Counted from the stretch's first letter, positions 52,537 through 61,089 are shown. The stretch is DNA of 64,000 nt from VRUE01 sp963819755 (GCA_963819755.1 CAWFXB010000002.1:1674001-1738000), one strand, 5' to 3'. Notes: generated by a model from the sequence alone, not told the origin. Numbers and translations are program-made.

Positions 52537-55500
52537 AGCGCCTGCTCGCCTTGCTCGCCGCCTCGCTGCTCGCCCTCGCCCTGTGGGGAGCGGCGATCGC
52601 GCGGGCCGAATTCGGCATCAACAACCCCCACATCGTCTTCAGCGAAGCCGAAGGCGAAGCGGCGACGCAGGCGGGCTCACACCCCTTCGCGCTGAACACC
52701 TCCTTTGGCCTCAACTACCTCGGAGAAGGGGATGAAGCCGTCACCGATGGCCGCTTCAAGGACGTGGTCCTCGAACAGATCGCCGGCCTCGTCGCCGACG
52801 CGTCCTTCCCGCAGTGCACGACGGTCGACTTCCTCACCCACGAATCGGGCGGCTCGGTCAACAGGTGCTCGCCGGAAACCGCGGTGGGAGTGACCGCCAA
52901 CTCGCTCGATGAACCGGGCAGCGGCTTCGGCTCGGCGGTCTTCAACTTGGTGCCGCCGCCCGGGGACGTGCTGCGCCTGGGCTTCGACATCCTGGGAAGC
53001 GTGGACATAGTCATCGACGCCCGCCTGCGCCACTCCCCCCCCTACACCGGGATCGCCCTCTCCCAGAACATCCCCGAGCCCCTCTACACCTTCGACAACA
53101 AACTCCAGCTGTGGGGCCACCCAGCCGACCCCAGGCACGACGAACTGCGCGGCACCTGCTACTTCCAAAACACCGAAGGGCTGAGCTCGATCGAAGAATT
53201 CGAATTCAAAAGCGAAAGCGGCAAGAGCTGCTCGGTCCCCGAAAGCGAAAAGCCCTTCCTGACCCTGCCCACCCGCTGCGCCGGCCCCAACCCGACCGTC
53301 TTCGCGGTCGACCCCTGGGAAGGGCCCGGCTCCTATCTCACCGACGGCGACCCCGACCTCACCGACCCCGCCTGGCGCACCCAGACGATCGAACCCCTGG
53401 ACTCCGAAGGCAACCCCCAGCCCTTCACCGGTTGCGAGAAGCTCGGCTTCAAACCAGCGGTTGTGGCCAAACCCTCGACCAAGGCCGCCCAAAGCCCGAC
53501 CGGGCTTGACTTCGGCCTCGACGTCGAAGACGCGGGCCTCACCTCCTTCAAAGGCCTCGCCCAGTCAGACATCAAGGAGGTTCGCGTCACCCTGCCCGAA
53601 GGGATGACCGCCAACCCCTCGCTGGCCGAAGGCCTCGAGGTCTGCTCAGAAGCCCAGCTGGCGCAGATCACGGTCGACTCGCCGGCCGGGGTGGGCTGCC
53701 CGGAAGCCTCCAAGATCGGCAGTCTGATCATCCACACCCCGCTGCTCGAAGAACCGGTCGAAGGCTCGCTCTATCTCGCCGCCCCCTACGAAAACCCCTT
53801 CGGTTCCCTCGCCGCCCTCTACATCGTCGCCCGCGCCCCCGAACGTGGCGCCCTCGTCAAGCAGGCGGGCAAGATCGAATTCAACCAGGCGACCGGGCAG
53901 ATAACCACCAGCTTCGAAGGCCTGCCACCGATCCCCTTCTCCTCCTTCAAGCTTCACTTCCGCGAAGGGGCCAGAGCTCCGCTCGCGACTCCCCAGACAT
54001 GCGGCGAATATCGCACGCTCGCCAACCTCACCCCGTTTTCCGCCGAATCCGGCTCCGACGGGATCGAAACCACCGGCTCCTTCCAAATCGAACACGGCAC
54101 CGACGGGGGCCCCTGCCCATCTGGCGGCCTGCCACCCTTCCACCCGGGCCTGATCGCCGGCTCGATCAACAACGCCGCCGGCCACTTCAGCCCCTTCGAT
54201 GTCCGCCTCACCCGCAACGACTCCGAACAGGAGATCACCCATTTCTCGATCAAGTTGCCTCCGGGCTTGGTCGCCAAATTGGCTGGTGTGCCTTTCTGCT
54301 CCGACGCGGCGATTGCCGCCGCCAAGGCGCGTACCGGTCCCCACGGCGGCGAAGAAGAGATCGATTCACCCTCCTGTCCCGCCGCCTCTGAAATCGGTCA
54401 TTCCCTGGCCGGCGCCGGCGTCGGCTCCGCCCTTGCCTACGTCCCCGGCAAGCTCTACCTCGCCGGTCCCTACCACGGATCGCCGATCTCCCTGGTCGCG
54501 ATCACCGCCGCCAAGGCCGGCCCCTTCGACCTCGGCACAGTGGTGCTGCGTTTTGCCTTCAAGGTCGACCCCGAAACCGGCGAAGTCTTCCTCGACTCCA
54601 CCGGCTCCGACCCGATCCCTCATATCCTCCAAGGGGTACCGGTCCACCTGCGCGACATCCGCGCCTATACCGACCGCCCCCAGTTCGTCCTCAACCCGAC
54701 CAGCTGCGAACCCACTTCGACCGCAGCGACCGTGCTCGGTTCTGGCCTCGACTTCGTCTCCGAAGCCGATGACAACCCCGTGGTCATCTCCACCCGCTAC
54801 CAGGCCGCCGACTGCGCTGCCCTGCCCTTTAAGCCCAAGCTCAGCCTCTCCCTCAAGGGCTCGACCAAGCGCGCCGGCAACCCGGCCCTCCACGCCCACC
54901 TGGCGATGAACGGAATCGGCGAAGCCGGCCTCGCCTACGCCCAGGTCGCCCTTCCCAACGACGAGTTCCTCGACAATGCCCACATCGGTACCGTCTGCAC
55001 CCGCGTGCAGTTCAAGGAAGGCGCCGTCGAAGGCGAAAAGTGCCCGCCCAGCTCCTTGATCGGTCACGCCAGCGCCAGCACCCCGATCCTCTCCGAACCG
55101 CTCGAAGGCCCGATCTACCTCCGCTCCTCCTCATCTATGAGCGTTAGTCTCAGCGGAGGAGGGACGACTATCCAGTTCACCGGGAAGGTGACTGGGAACA
55201 AGGTGCGGTTCCAGTCCGGGAAGTGTTTGAAGAAGGACGCCAAGTGCAAGAAGGTCCTGGGGTCCTTGCGGAGCCTTTCGATCACTCCCAAGGCCAAGTT
55301 CTTGAGGGGCAATTCGGCATCCCCGACCACAGCCGATAGGAAGAAAAAAGGCTCGATGGTCGGCTTCAGTGGCTCAACCAAGAGAGGCGGCCACCCAGCC
55401 CTCCGGGCAGTCCTCACAACCAAAGAGGGCCCCGAAGGTGGAGAAGCCAATATCTCGAAAGTCCAGGTTGCCTTGCCGCATTCCGCCTTCTTGGACCAGA

Positions 55501-55976
55501 GTCACATCCAAACGATTTGCACGCGCGTGCAGTTCGCTGCCGGCGCGGGCAACGGTGCGGAATGTCCGGCCAAATCGGTCTACGGTCAGGCAACGGTCGT
55601 CACCCCCTTGCTTGACGGCCCGCTCACGGGCAACGTCTACCTACGTTCCTCTGAACACCCCCTGCCTGACCTGGTCCTCGCCCTCAAAGGCCCGCCGTCC
55701 GCACCAATTGACATCACCCTTGACGGACGAGTCGATTCCAAGAACGGCGGAATCAGAACAACCTTTGAAAACACGCCAGACGCGCCTGCCACCAAGGTCA
55801 TCCTAGAAATGGCCGGCGGAGCAAAGGGCCTAATCGTCAACAGCACGAACCTGTGCGCGTCGGTCAACAAGGCAACCGTCAAGATGAACGGCCAAAACGG
55901 AAAGACCGCCGACTTCAAGAGTGTGGTCCAACCAGAATGCCCGAAGTCCAAAAAGGGTAAGGGCGGCAAAAAGTAA
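52533..55976 (+). CDS. Large exported modular protein B2, with a different C-terminal half
   Basis: 1147 aa from the GTG at 52533 (inside the B1 stop). Residues 1-396 are identical to A2; from SLIIHTPLLEEP on it follows the same module plan with another sequence (SCPAASEIGHSLAGA, KCPPSSLIGHASAST, ECPAKSVYGQATVVT, each followed by a YL strand). Near nt 55130-55380 the expected HNLPDL segment after YLRSSS is replaced by about 80 residues rich in Lys (KCLKKDAKCKKVLG, TTADRKKKGSM), after which STKRGGHPALRAV resumes, so B2 has one module more than A2. It ends in a Lys/Gly-rich tail (KSKKGKGGKK). Secreted, function unknown. Confidence 0.78.
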   Translation: MKRLLALLAASLLALALWGAAIARAEFGINNPHIVFSEAEGEAATQAGSHPFALNTSFGLNYLGEGDEAVTDGRFKDVVLEQIAGLVADASFPQCTTVDFLTHESGGSVNRCSPETAVGVTANSLDEPGSGFGSAVFNLVPPPGDVLRLGFDILGSVDIVIDARLRHSPPYTGIALSQNIPEPLYTFDNKLQLWGHPADPRHDELRGTCYFQNTEGLSSIEEFEFKSESGKSCSVPESEKPFLTLPTRCAGPNPTVFAVDPWEGPGSYLTDGDPDLTDPAWRTQTIEPLDSEGNPQPFTGCEKLGFKPAVVAKPSTKAAQSPTGLDFGLDVEDAGLTSFKGLAQSDIKEVRVTLPEGMTANPSLAEGLEVCSEAQLAQITVDSPAGVGCPEASKIGSLIIHTPLLEEPVEGSLYLAAPYENPFGSLAALYIVARAPERGALVKQAGKIEFNQATGQITTSFEGLPPIPFSSFKLHFREGARAPLATPQTCGEYRTLANLTPFSAESGSDGIETTGSFQIEHGTDGGPCPSGGLPPFHPGLIAGSINNAAGHFSPFDVRLTRNDSEQEITHFSIKLPPGLVAKLAGVPFCSDAAIAAAKARTGPHGGEEEIDSPSCPAASEIGHSLAGAGVGSALAYVPGKLYLAGPYHGSPISLVAITAAKAGPFDLGTVVLRFAFKVDPETGEVFLDSTGSDPIPHILQGVPVHLRDIRAYTDRPQFVLNPTSCEPTSTAATVLGSGLDFVSEADDNPVVISTRYQAADCAALPFKPKLSLSLKGSTKRAGNPALHAHLAMNGIGEAGLAYAQVALPNDEFLDNAHIGTVCTRVQFKEGAVEGEKCPPSSLIGHASASTPILSEPLEGPIYLRSSSSMSVSLSGGGTTIQFTGKVTGNKVRFQSGKCLKKDAKCKKVLGSLRSLSITPKAKFLRGNSASPTTADRKKKGSMVGFSGSTKRGGHPALRAVLTTKEGPEGGEANISKVQVALPHSAFLDQSHIQTICTRVQFAAGAGNGAECPAKSVYGQATVVTPLLDGPLTGNVYLRSSEHPLPDLVLALKGPPSAPIDITLDGRVDSKNGGIRTTFENTPDAPATKVILEMAGGAKGLIVNSTNLCASVNKATVKMNGQNGKTADFKSVVQPECPKSKKGKGGKK

Positions 55977-56005
55977 CTCCCCAGCCAAGCTCTTTGAATC
56001 GCATG

Positions 56006-56029
56006 CGGCCCGGGGGAGACTCTGGGCCG
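56006..56029 (+). terminator. Probable terminator after B2
   Basis: Six-bp stem (CGGCCC with GGGCCG), 12-nt loop, then TTTGT, 30 nt after the stop of B2. Modest strength. Confidence 0.45.
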
Positions 56030-56173
56030 TTTGTACGAAGGCTTCGCATTCCTCCTGCGGCAGCTGTGACCTAGGTTCCAGCGCCTGTCTGAGGTCCACC
56101 TTCGCCACCTCCCGCCTGTGCGTGACGGCCACCAGCTCTGTGATGGCCGACATGCTCGACAGGAGGAGCTCAG

Positions 56174-56218
56174 ATGAACCCCAACCAGGCTGGACGTCAA
56201 CCGCGCAGCGTGCCATGA
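56174..56218 (+). CDS. Possible 14-aa leader peptide ahead of the TA-like pair
   Basis: An ideal ribosome-binding site (AGGAGGAG, 56161-56168) precedes an ATG opening a 14-residue frame (MNPNQAGRQPRSVP). Its stop overlaps the ATG at 56215 as ATGA. Such a short frame could couple translation of the next gene to its own. Too short to prove by composition. Confidence 0.35.
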   Translation: MNPNQAGRQPRSVP

Positions 56219-56430
56219 TTCTCGGCATGGAGCTACACGCCCACGTCAAGCTCAGCGGCGATCGGGATGGGGAGTACCTCATCACCGAAGAGCGCCCTGA
56301 CGGGTCGCTCACGTTGGTGCCGGACACCTCGTTCGACGCGATTCGCAAGCGCCTTGGCACCGAGCCCGGAACCTTGGCTGATTTCGAAGCTGAGTACGGT
56401 CCCGTGCAGCCTCCCGACGGCGAGGGATAG
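56215..56430 (+). CDS. Antitoxin-like small protein
   Basis: 71 aa from the ATG at 56215, or 67 aa from 56227 (MELHAHVKLSG). The C-terminal part GEYLITEERPDGSLTLVPDT followed by SFDAIRKRLG and TLADFEAEYGPVQPPDGEG resembles short antitoxin-like proteins found upstream of RelE-type toxins in actinobacteria. Acidic, as antitoxins often are. The likely toxin gene starts 3 nt after the stop. The assignment rests on this arrangement and on recalled sequence style; no clear DNA-binding domain is present. Confidence 0.5.
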   Translation: MILGMELHAHVKLSGDRDGEYLITEERPDGSLTLVPDTSFDAIRKRLGTEPGTLADFEAEYGPVQPPDGEG

Positions 56431-56433
56431 CTG

Positions 56434-56805
56434 ATGAGCGACAAGCCGGCGCCCCGTGCTCCTGCGCTATTCGACGATGCGGCCCTCGCCGAGGACCTGA
56501 ATCGAGCCAGCGATGCAGGCAAGGAGGTTGCGCTTGGGGCTCGGGAAGAGTACGAGCAGGACGGAGTGCCCATTGACGACCTCCTTGCTTGCGAAGAGGA
56601 GGGACCGGACGGAACCGCCCTCCGCCATTGCATGAAGTTGCGTCTGCCGCCTCCGGATGGCAAATTCGGCATGGTCTTCCGAATCGAGTTGCGGGACGAC
56701 AAATCAGTCTTGGTTTTTGCGGCCTTCGGCACTCGTCATCACCCAGCCGACTCGAATGCCCCCACGGTCTACGAGATCGCCCATCGCCGCTTGCAAGGCC
56801 GCTGA
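56434..56805 (+). CDS. RelE/ParE-like toxin candidate
   Basis: 123 aa. An acidic helical N-terminus (LAEDLNRASDAGKEVALGAREEYEQ) is followed by a run of strands like RelE toxins: CMKLRLPPPDGKFGMVFRIELR, SVLVFAAFGTRHH and a C-terminal helix VYEIAHRRLQ. In RelE relatives the central strands read YRVVY...VLAVGHR; here MVFRI...FAAFGTRHH fits that order. The extended acidic start is unusual for the family. It forms a two-gene unit with the preceding antitoxin-like gene. mRNA cleavage or gyrase targeting cannot be told. Confidence 0.5.
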   Translation: MSDKPAPRAPALFDDAALAEDLNRASDAGKEVALGAREEYEQDGVPIDDLLACEEEGPDGTALRHCMKLRLPPPDGKFGMVFRIELRDDKSVLVFAAFGTRHHPADSNAPTVYEIAHRRLQGR

Positions 56806-57126
56806 AGCAACTTCCCACCGCCGCCGCCAACCCGTCCGGGCGCTGGAAGGCGCTTTCATCGCTGCCGCCCTACCCCCACACTCCTGGCCTCGCCAGGGCC
56901 CTCCCGGCTGACGCCGCGCCCCTCCCACGTCACTTGCCTTTTTTCTTTTTCCACAAGGGTGAGTGTCGCCACTTGCAGTGGCCCCGGCGTCGACACCTGA
57001 ACTGGCCCCACCCCATGCCAGTTGTTCGGTTGGTCTGATTGTGCCCGATGTGCCGTAAGGCCGTCACCGTGGAGCCGAGCCCGGAGGGCGAGGCGCAGCG
57101 GTGACGGCTGCCGGCTCCCGTCCTCC

Positions 57127-57918
57127 TCAGCCTCCCTTCTTCTTCGCGCCGCGTTTCTCCAAGCCGTGGCGAAAGCGCCAGGACTCGGTGCCGGTCTCGA
57201 TGATGTGGGCCTTGTGGGTGAGGCGGTCGACGACCGCCTTGGCGAGGCGGGCGTCGGCGAACACCTTGGTCCACTCACCGAAGGGCAAGTTGGTCGTCAC
57301 CATCAGCGAGCCGCGCTCGTTGCGCTCGGAGATCACCTGGAAGATCAGCTCCGCCGCCCCGTCGGGCAGCGCCAGGTAGCCGAGCTCGTCCAAGACCACG
57401 AGCTCGGTGCGCGCGTAGCGCCCGACCACCCTGCCCAGCTCCCGCCGCGACTCGGCTTCCTGCAGCTCGTTGGCGAGCCCGGCGAGCGTCGTGAAGCGCA
57501 CCCGCCTGCCCTGCTGGCAGGCGCAGACCGCCAGCGCGGTGGCCAGCATCGTCTTGCCGGTGCCCGACTCCCCGACGAAGATCACCGACTCGCGGTCGTC
57601 GATCCAGGAGCCCTCCGCCAGAGCGGCGATCGTCGCCTGGGGGACCTTGGGGTTGTCTTCGAAGCGGAACTCCTCCAACCGCTTCATCACCGGGAAGCGG
57701 GCTTCGACCAGGCGCCTGCGTTCGCGCCGCTCGGCCCGCTCCTGCTGCTCTGCCTCAAGCAGCGCGGCGAGATAGGCAATCGGCGTCTGCTGGTCGCGCG
57801 TGGCTTCGGCGGCCATCTCCCGGAAGCGCGCCTTCACCGTCGGCAGTTTCAACTCGCCGGCGTGCGCTTCGATCAGCGCCTCCAGGGCGGCGCTCTTGGG
57901 GCTCGACTTCACGGTCAT
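57127..57918 (-). CDS. istB: IS21 transposition helper ATPase IstB
   Basis: 263 aa. DnaA-like AAA+ helper: N-terminal helix LKLPTVKARFREMAAEAT, Walker A GESGTGKTMLATALAV, Walker B LVVLDELGYLALPDGAAELIFQVISER, sensor GSLMVTTNLPFGEWTKVF, and VVDRLTHKAHIIETGTESWR, as in IstB. It ends in a Lys-rich tail. Its start overlaps the istA stop by one base. It directs the transposase to target DNA. The frame appears intact. Confidence 0.95.
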   Translation of the reverse strand: MTVKSSPKSAALEALIEAHAGELKLPTVKARFREMAAEATRDQQTPIAYLAALLEAEQQERAERRERRRLVEARFPVMKRLEEFRFEDNPKVPQATIAALAEGSWIDDRESVIFVGESGTGKTMLATALAVCACQQGRRVRFTTLAGLANELQEAESRRELGRVVGRYARTELVVLDELGYLALPDGAAELIFQVISERNERGSLMVTTNLPFGEWTKVFADARLAKAVVDRLTHKAHIIETGTESWRFRHGLEKRGAKKKGG

Positions 57919-59438
57919 CAGGCCACCTCCCGCAGGCGGTCATAGCCGGAGAGGTCCTGCGGCGGCGGGGAGCCGATTCCCACCAAGCGCTCCTCGAGCG
58001 CCAGGGCCGGAGCCGTCGCTCGCTCGGTGCGGCGCGCCAGCAGGGCAACGGCTCTGCCGTCGTGGGCGCCGGCGGCAAGCGCGCCGCGGACGGCCAGCTC
58101 GACTTTGCGCGGCCCCAGCTCGCGGCAGAGCATCAGAACGTCGACCATTTGGCGAGCAGCCTCCTGGCGCCCGACCCGCTCCTCGATCGCGCTCCAGAGC
58201 CGATCGAAGCACTGCGGCCAATCGCCGCGGTCGCGCTGCTGTCGCAGCGCCAGAGAGCGCGCCAGGGCGCCGGGCTTTCTGCTCAGCAGGTCGAGGTAGT
58301 GCTCCAGCTGGGCGGAGGCGCCATGGTGACCGGCGAGGCGCTCGTGGTGGCGACGATGGCTCCGTCGTGCCAGATCGCGATCTCCCCGCGCCCCGACCTG
58401 GGCCCGCACCCGCATCCCGGTGAGGCGGGCCGGGACCGAGTAGCGGTTCTGGCGGACCGTGACCATCGCCTTGGAGTCCACGCGGGGGTTGGCCTCCTCG
58501 GCGGTGCAGTGCGGCTCGACGGGGAGCGGAGTCAGCAGCCGGCGCTCTCGATCGAGCATCGCCCCGATCGGCTCCGAACGGCCGACGATCGTGCGCTCGA
58601 GGTCGGCCCAGCAGGCCGCCTCCAGGCGCTCGTTCAGCTCGGTGATCGATTCGACCTTGGGAACCGGGACGAGATGGCGGCGGCGAAAGCGGCCGACCTC
58701 GCTCTCCACGCCCCCCTTCTCGTGAGCCCCCTGTTGGCCGCTCAGGCAGAAGGAGGAGTCGAAGCCGTAGTGGGAGCGCAGGGCGACGAAGCGGTCGGAC
58801 TCGGTGCGCCGGCGGCCCTTCATGACTTTGGCCACCGCCGCCTTCAGGTTGTCGTAGCGGATCAGGTCAAAGGCGCCGCCGAAGAACTCAAGCGCGGCGA
58901 CGTGGCCCTCGAGGAAGGCCTGCTGGGTCTCGGAGGTAAACGCGGCCACGTAGGAGGCGCCCGAGTGGCAGGCGCGCATCAGGAACAGGTGGACGTCGAC
59001 CGGCTCGCCGCGCACGATCGCCTGCGCCTCGCCCCAGTCGACCTCGGCTTCCACGCCTGCGTCGGAAACCAAGGGGACGCAGGCCTCGACCTCGCCGATC
59101 TCGCGCCGTTTGGCGGCCACGTAACGGTCGACCTGGCGCTCGGAGACCTCGGCGCCGTGCTCCTCCACCAGGCGCTGCCAAATGCGCCGGGCGGTGTGGC
59201 GCTGCTTGCGCGGCGCTTCCTGGTCGGCCTTCAGCCACTCGTCGATCTTCGCCCGGTAGGGGCCCAGCTTCGGCGCCGGGCGGATCCTCGGCGCCCGCTT
59301 GGGAGGCGGCACCGCTGACTCCAGCGCCTGCCTGACCGCCCGGCGATGAACGCCGTGGCGGCGGGCCAGCTTCCTGATCGACACTCCCTCTCGCGCTCGA
59401 TCGCGCCTGATCTGCTCGAACTGCTCCACTCTCGTCAC
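57918..59438 (-). CDS. istA: IS21 transposase IstA with a compensated frameshift
   Basis: 506 aa. The N-terminal helix-turn-helix (VSIRKLARRHGVHRRAVRQAL), the DDE core (EAEVDWGEAQAI with the first Asp, IRYDNLKAAVAKV with the second, QGAHEKGGVESEVG with the Glu) and the C-terminal region are present. Between about 58346 and 58387 the reading frame gives an Arg/His-rich stretch (GDRDLARRSHRRH), whereas the +2 frame there reads GEIAIWHDGAIVA, the sequence expected in the family. One base gained and one lost about 42 nt apart explain this. The change hits the C-terminal barrel domain and may harm activity. Confidence 0.88.
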   Translation of the reverse strand: MTRVEQFEQIRRDRAREGVSIRKLARRHGVHRRAVRQALESAVPPPKRAPRIRPAPKLGPYRAKIDEWLKADQEAPRKQRHTARRIWQRLVEEHGAEVSERQVDRYVAAKRREIGEVEACVPLVSDAGVEAEVDWGEAQAIVRGEPVDVHLFLMRACHSGASYVAAFTSETQQAFLEGHVAALEFFGGAFDLIRYDNLKAAVAKVMKGRRRTESDRFVALRSHYGFDSSFCLSGQQGAHEKGGVESEVGRFRRRHLVPVPKVESITELNERLEAACWADLERTIVGRSEPIGAMLDRERRLLTPLPVEPHCTAEEANPRVDSKAMVTVRQNRYSVPARLTGMRVRAQVGARGDRDLARRSHRRHHERLAGHHGASAQLEHYLDLLSRKPGALARSLALRQQRDRGDWPQCFDRLWSAIEERVGRQEAARQMVDVLMLCRELGPRKVELAVRGALAAGAHDGRAVALLARRTERATAPALALEERLVGIGSPPPQDLSGYDRLREVA

Positions 59439-59552
59439 TCCCTCCAGACCTCCGCCTCTCGCGCTCGATAGGAGCGCTCAGCGTCAGTCGCGGTTCGGAC
59501 AGAGGTGGGGCCAGTTCAAGCGTCGACAGTGGGGCCAGTTGAGATGTCTACA

Positions 59553-60142
59553 CCCAAAGGGTCAAATTCGCAGAAGAGAAGGGGGAATCGATATTGCGGC
59601 GGCGCCAGCCAGCCGCTCATCTTGTTGTTTTCGTTAGTCTGCACCACCTCCTCCACCCACATTTCTGCCTTTTTCTTTTTCCTTTGAGCTTTCATCCAGT
59701 CGACTGGTCAGAGCGGGAAAGCGTTGACTCTTGCGGCGGCGCCAGCCGGCCGCTCCTTTTGCTGTTTTAAGGGGGGCAAGCACGAACGCTCCAGCCAGGC
59801 TCAATTTCAAGCGTCTTCTGATTCGCCAAGGCCCGGGAGACCGGGCCGCTTTGCTCCACCAGGGCCCGCCTCCTGTGTGTCTTTGACGCGTCGACTCAGG
59901 CCTTGGTCCCAGCGTCAGTCTGAGGCTCATCTGCCAGCGGATGGCTTCCGACATATCGGAGGTGATGCACGCGAAGGGTCTGCTCCCCGATGGGCCCCCA
60001 CGAGCTGAGTTGGCTCTTCGCCCCAGCTTGACCCACGATCACACTCGCCGCAACCCCACAAGGGGGTTCCCCTGCGGTGACGGCTCCCGCGCCCGCGGGT
60101 CTGCCGGCTCTCCTCACCAACCCAGCTGCAAGGAGGCCCATC
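59553..60142. other. Non-coding stretch right of the IS
   Basis: No convincing gene. It contains imperfect direct repeats (59594-59768), a polypyrimidine tract (59666-59685) matching one left of the IS (about 56937), and a hairpin (60049-60078: CCGCA, ACCCC, GGGGT, TGCGG arms) ahead of a small ORF with a good ribosome-binding site. Confidence 0.5.
59594..59768 (+). repeat. Imperfect direct repeat pair, period 137 nt
   Basis: 38-nt blocks at 59594-59631 and 59731-59768 differ at about four positions; both begin TTGCGGCGGCGCCAGCC and end in TTGYTGTTTT. Each is preceded at about 65-68 nt by a CTTTTTCTTTTTCC tract if the IS is removed, so the IS sits inside the first of two tandem units. Confidence 0.65.
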
Positions 60143-60301
60143 ATGCAGACCCTCGGCTCTATTTCATCTATCTCGAGAGGCTTTATCTATGTCGTCCAAA
60201 GGAAAGCGGTGGTGACCAAAGGCTTTACTGCTTGTTCGCTGTATGGCGAAAACGATCCTGCTCGACCACGACGGCAAAAACAGCTCTCTGGCTACGCCTA
60301 A
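60143..60301 (+). CDS. Small hypothetical protein (52 aa)
   Basis: ATG preceded by a perfect AAGGAGG (60130-60136). 52 aa, with LGSISSISRGFIYVVQRKAVV and a basic end (RPRRQKQLSGYA); one cysteine. Base composition is lower in GC than the region, and nothing recognisable is encoded. The strong ribosome-binding site is the only real argument for it. Confidence 0.4.
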   Translation: MQTLGSISSISRGFIYVVQRKAVVTKGFTACSLYGENDPARPRRQKQLSGYA

Positions 60302-60427
60302 GGCGCCACCCGCGCAGTTAAGAAAGGCCGCGACCGCCGCCCCGTCAACTGTGCCGGAGGGTTGATCTATCCGGCCGGCCGGACTATCCTTGACCTATCC
60401 CCCCAGTCGCTTCGGTGGCTGGGCCGC

Positions 60428-60449
60428 GAGGCCCGCTTCGGCGGGTCTC
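60428..60449 (-). terminator. Hairpin downstream of the NYN gene
   Basis: Nine-bp stem with a TTCG loop (GAGGCCCGC against GCGGGTCTC, one G-T pair), about 17 nt beyond the stop of the minus-strand NYN gene. No strong T-tract. Confidence 0.5.
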
Positions 60450-60465
60450 AGCGATTTAAGGGGAT

Positions 60466-61089
60466 CTACCAGCCCTCTGGCTTGCGAATCTCGCCAAGCG
60501 CATCGCTGAGCACTGGCGCGAACTGACTGGCTGCGACCGGTCCATCGCGCAGCTGCTTGAAGAAGGTCGGCCGTAGATCGAGGCTGCGCTTCTTGGGCGG
60601 GTGAGGATTGAGGACACCGACTCGGATACCGAGCTCGTCCATCGCCATCTCGATGGGGGTCTTGAGGTCCGCGTCGTTGGAGACCACGACCGCGACCTCG
60701 CAGTCTTCGCGGAAGGCATCGAGCAGCATGTACGAGGCCAGGTTTACGTCTGAGCCCTTCTCCTCTGTCTTCAAGACGCGGGCCGTTTTCGGTCCGAGCG
60801 AGCGCGGCTTCACGAGAGGCATATGTGCCGGCCGCGTCTTGTACTGGCCGTAGTGGATCGAGAGATTCGGGATCGTTTCGAGCGCTCGGAAGTACGCCGC
60901 CTGTCGCTCGGGCTGCTGGAAATGGGGCGGGCGGTTCTCGACTCTCGCCGTGAAGTAGCGGATCCGGTGAATCTCGTTGCGCGGGAGCACCCGCTCGAAC
61001 AAGGCAGACAGATCCAGCCACTTGTTCGGTCTCCCCTTCAGCGCCCCGTAGAAGAGGTTGAACCCGTCAACGTAGAAGTTGGTTTTCAC
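60466..61089 (-). CDS. NYN-domain (LabA-like PIN) nuclease
   Basis: 207 aa. The PIN-like acidic residues are in place: FYVDGFNLFYGAL at the N-terminus (first Asp), EEKGSDVNLASYMLLDAF (second) and VVVSNDADLKTPIEMA (third pair). RYFTARV and the VLNPHPPKKRSLDL segment also fit the NYN family, which are metal-dependent RNases of mostly unknown targets, some linked to defence or mobile DNA. It lies alone in the accessory right part of the window. Confidence 0.85.
   Translation of the reverse strand: MKTNFYVDGFNLFYGALKGRPNKWLDLSALFERVLPRNEIHRIRYFTARVENRPPHFQQPERQAAYFRALETIPNLSIHYGQYKTRPAHMPLVKPRSLGPKTARVLKTEEKGSDVNLASYMLLDAFREDCEVAVVVSNDADLKTPIEMAMDELGIRVGVLNPHPPKKRSLDLRPTFFKQLRDGPVAASQFAPVLSDALGEIRKPEGW

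Larger units (their letters stand above)
45931..55976 (+). repeat. Tandem duplication, unit B (about 10 kb)
   Basis: Second copy of the leader, Cys-rich gene, terminator, promoter and large-gene pair of 36445-45914. It starts 17 nt after the stop of A2, so the units abut. It is longer by 24 nt in the first large gene and by about 550 nt in the second, because the C-terminal half after 53721 is a different, longer sequence. Confidence 0.9.
56964..59552 (-). mobile_element. IS21-family insertion sequence (2589 bp)
   Basis: Two genes in the IS21 order (istA then istB, both leftward), bounded by related inverted ends that begin TGT. The ends share ACTGGCCCCA-type repeats and GTCGAC, and the motif GAACTGGCCCCACC occurs at about 57002 and, inverted, at about 59505-59518; each end has two such repeats, as usual for IS21. 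The flanks (GGGTGAG on the left, CCCAAAG on the right) show no target duplication, so one end may have been altered or the insertion has recombined. Confidence 0.85.

Noticed and set aside
55830..56145. A leftward frame upstream of the TA-like pair (starting MSAITELVAVTHRREV).
   Set aside because: The sequence before its ATG is the complement of a ribosome-binding site, and the frame runs antisense into the end of B2.
56958..59564. AAGGGT on both sides of the IS21 element as a target-site duplication.
   Set aside because: The two copies are at different distances from the TGT/ACA ends, so they are not a duplication produced by insertion.
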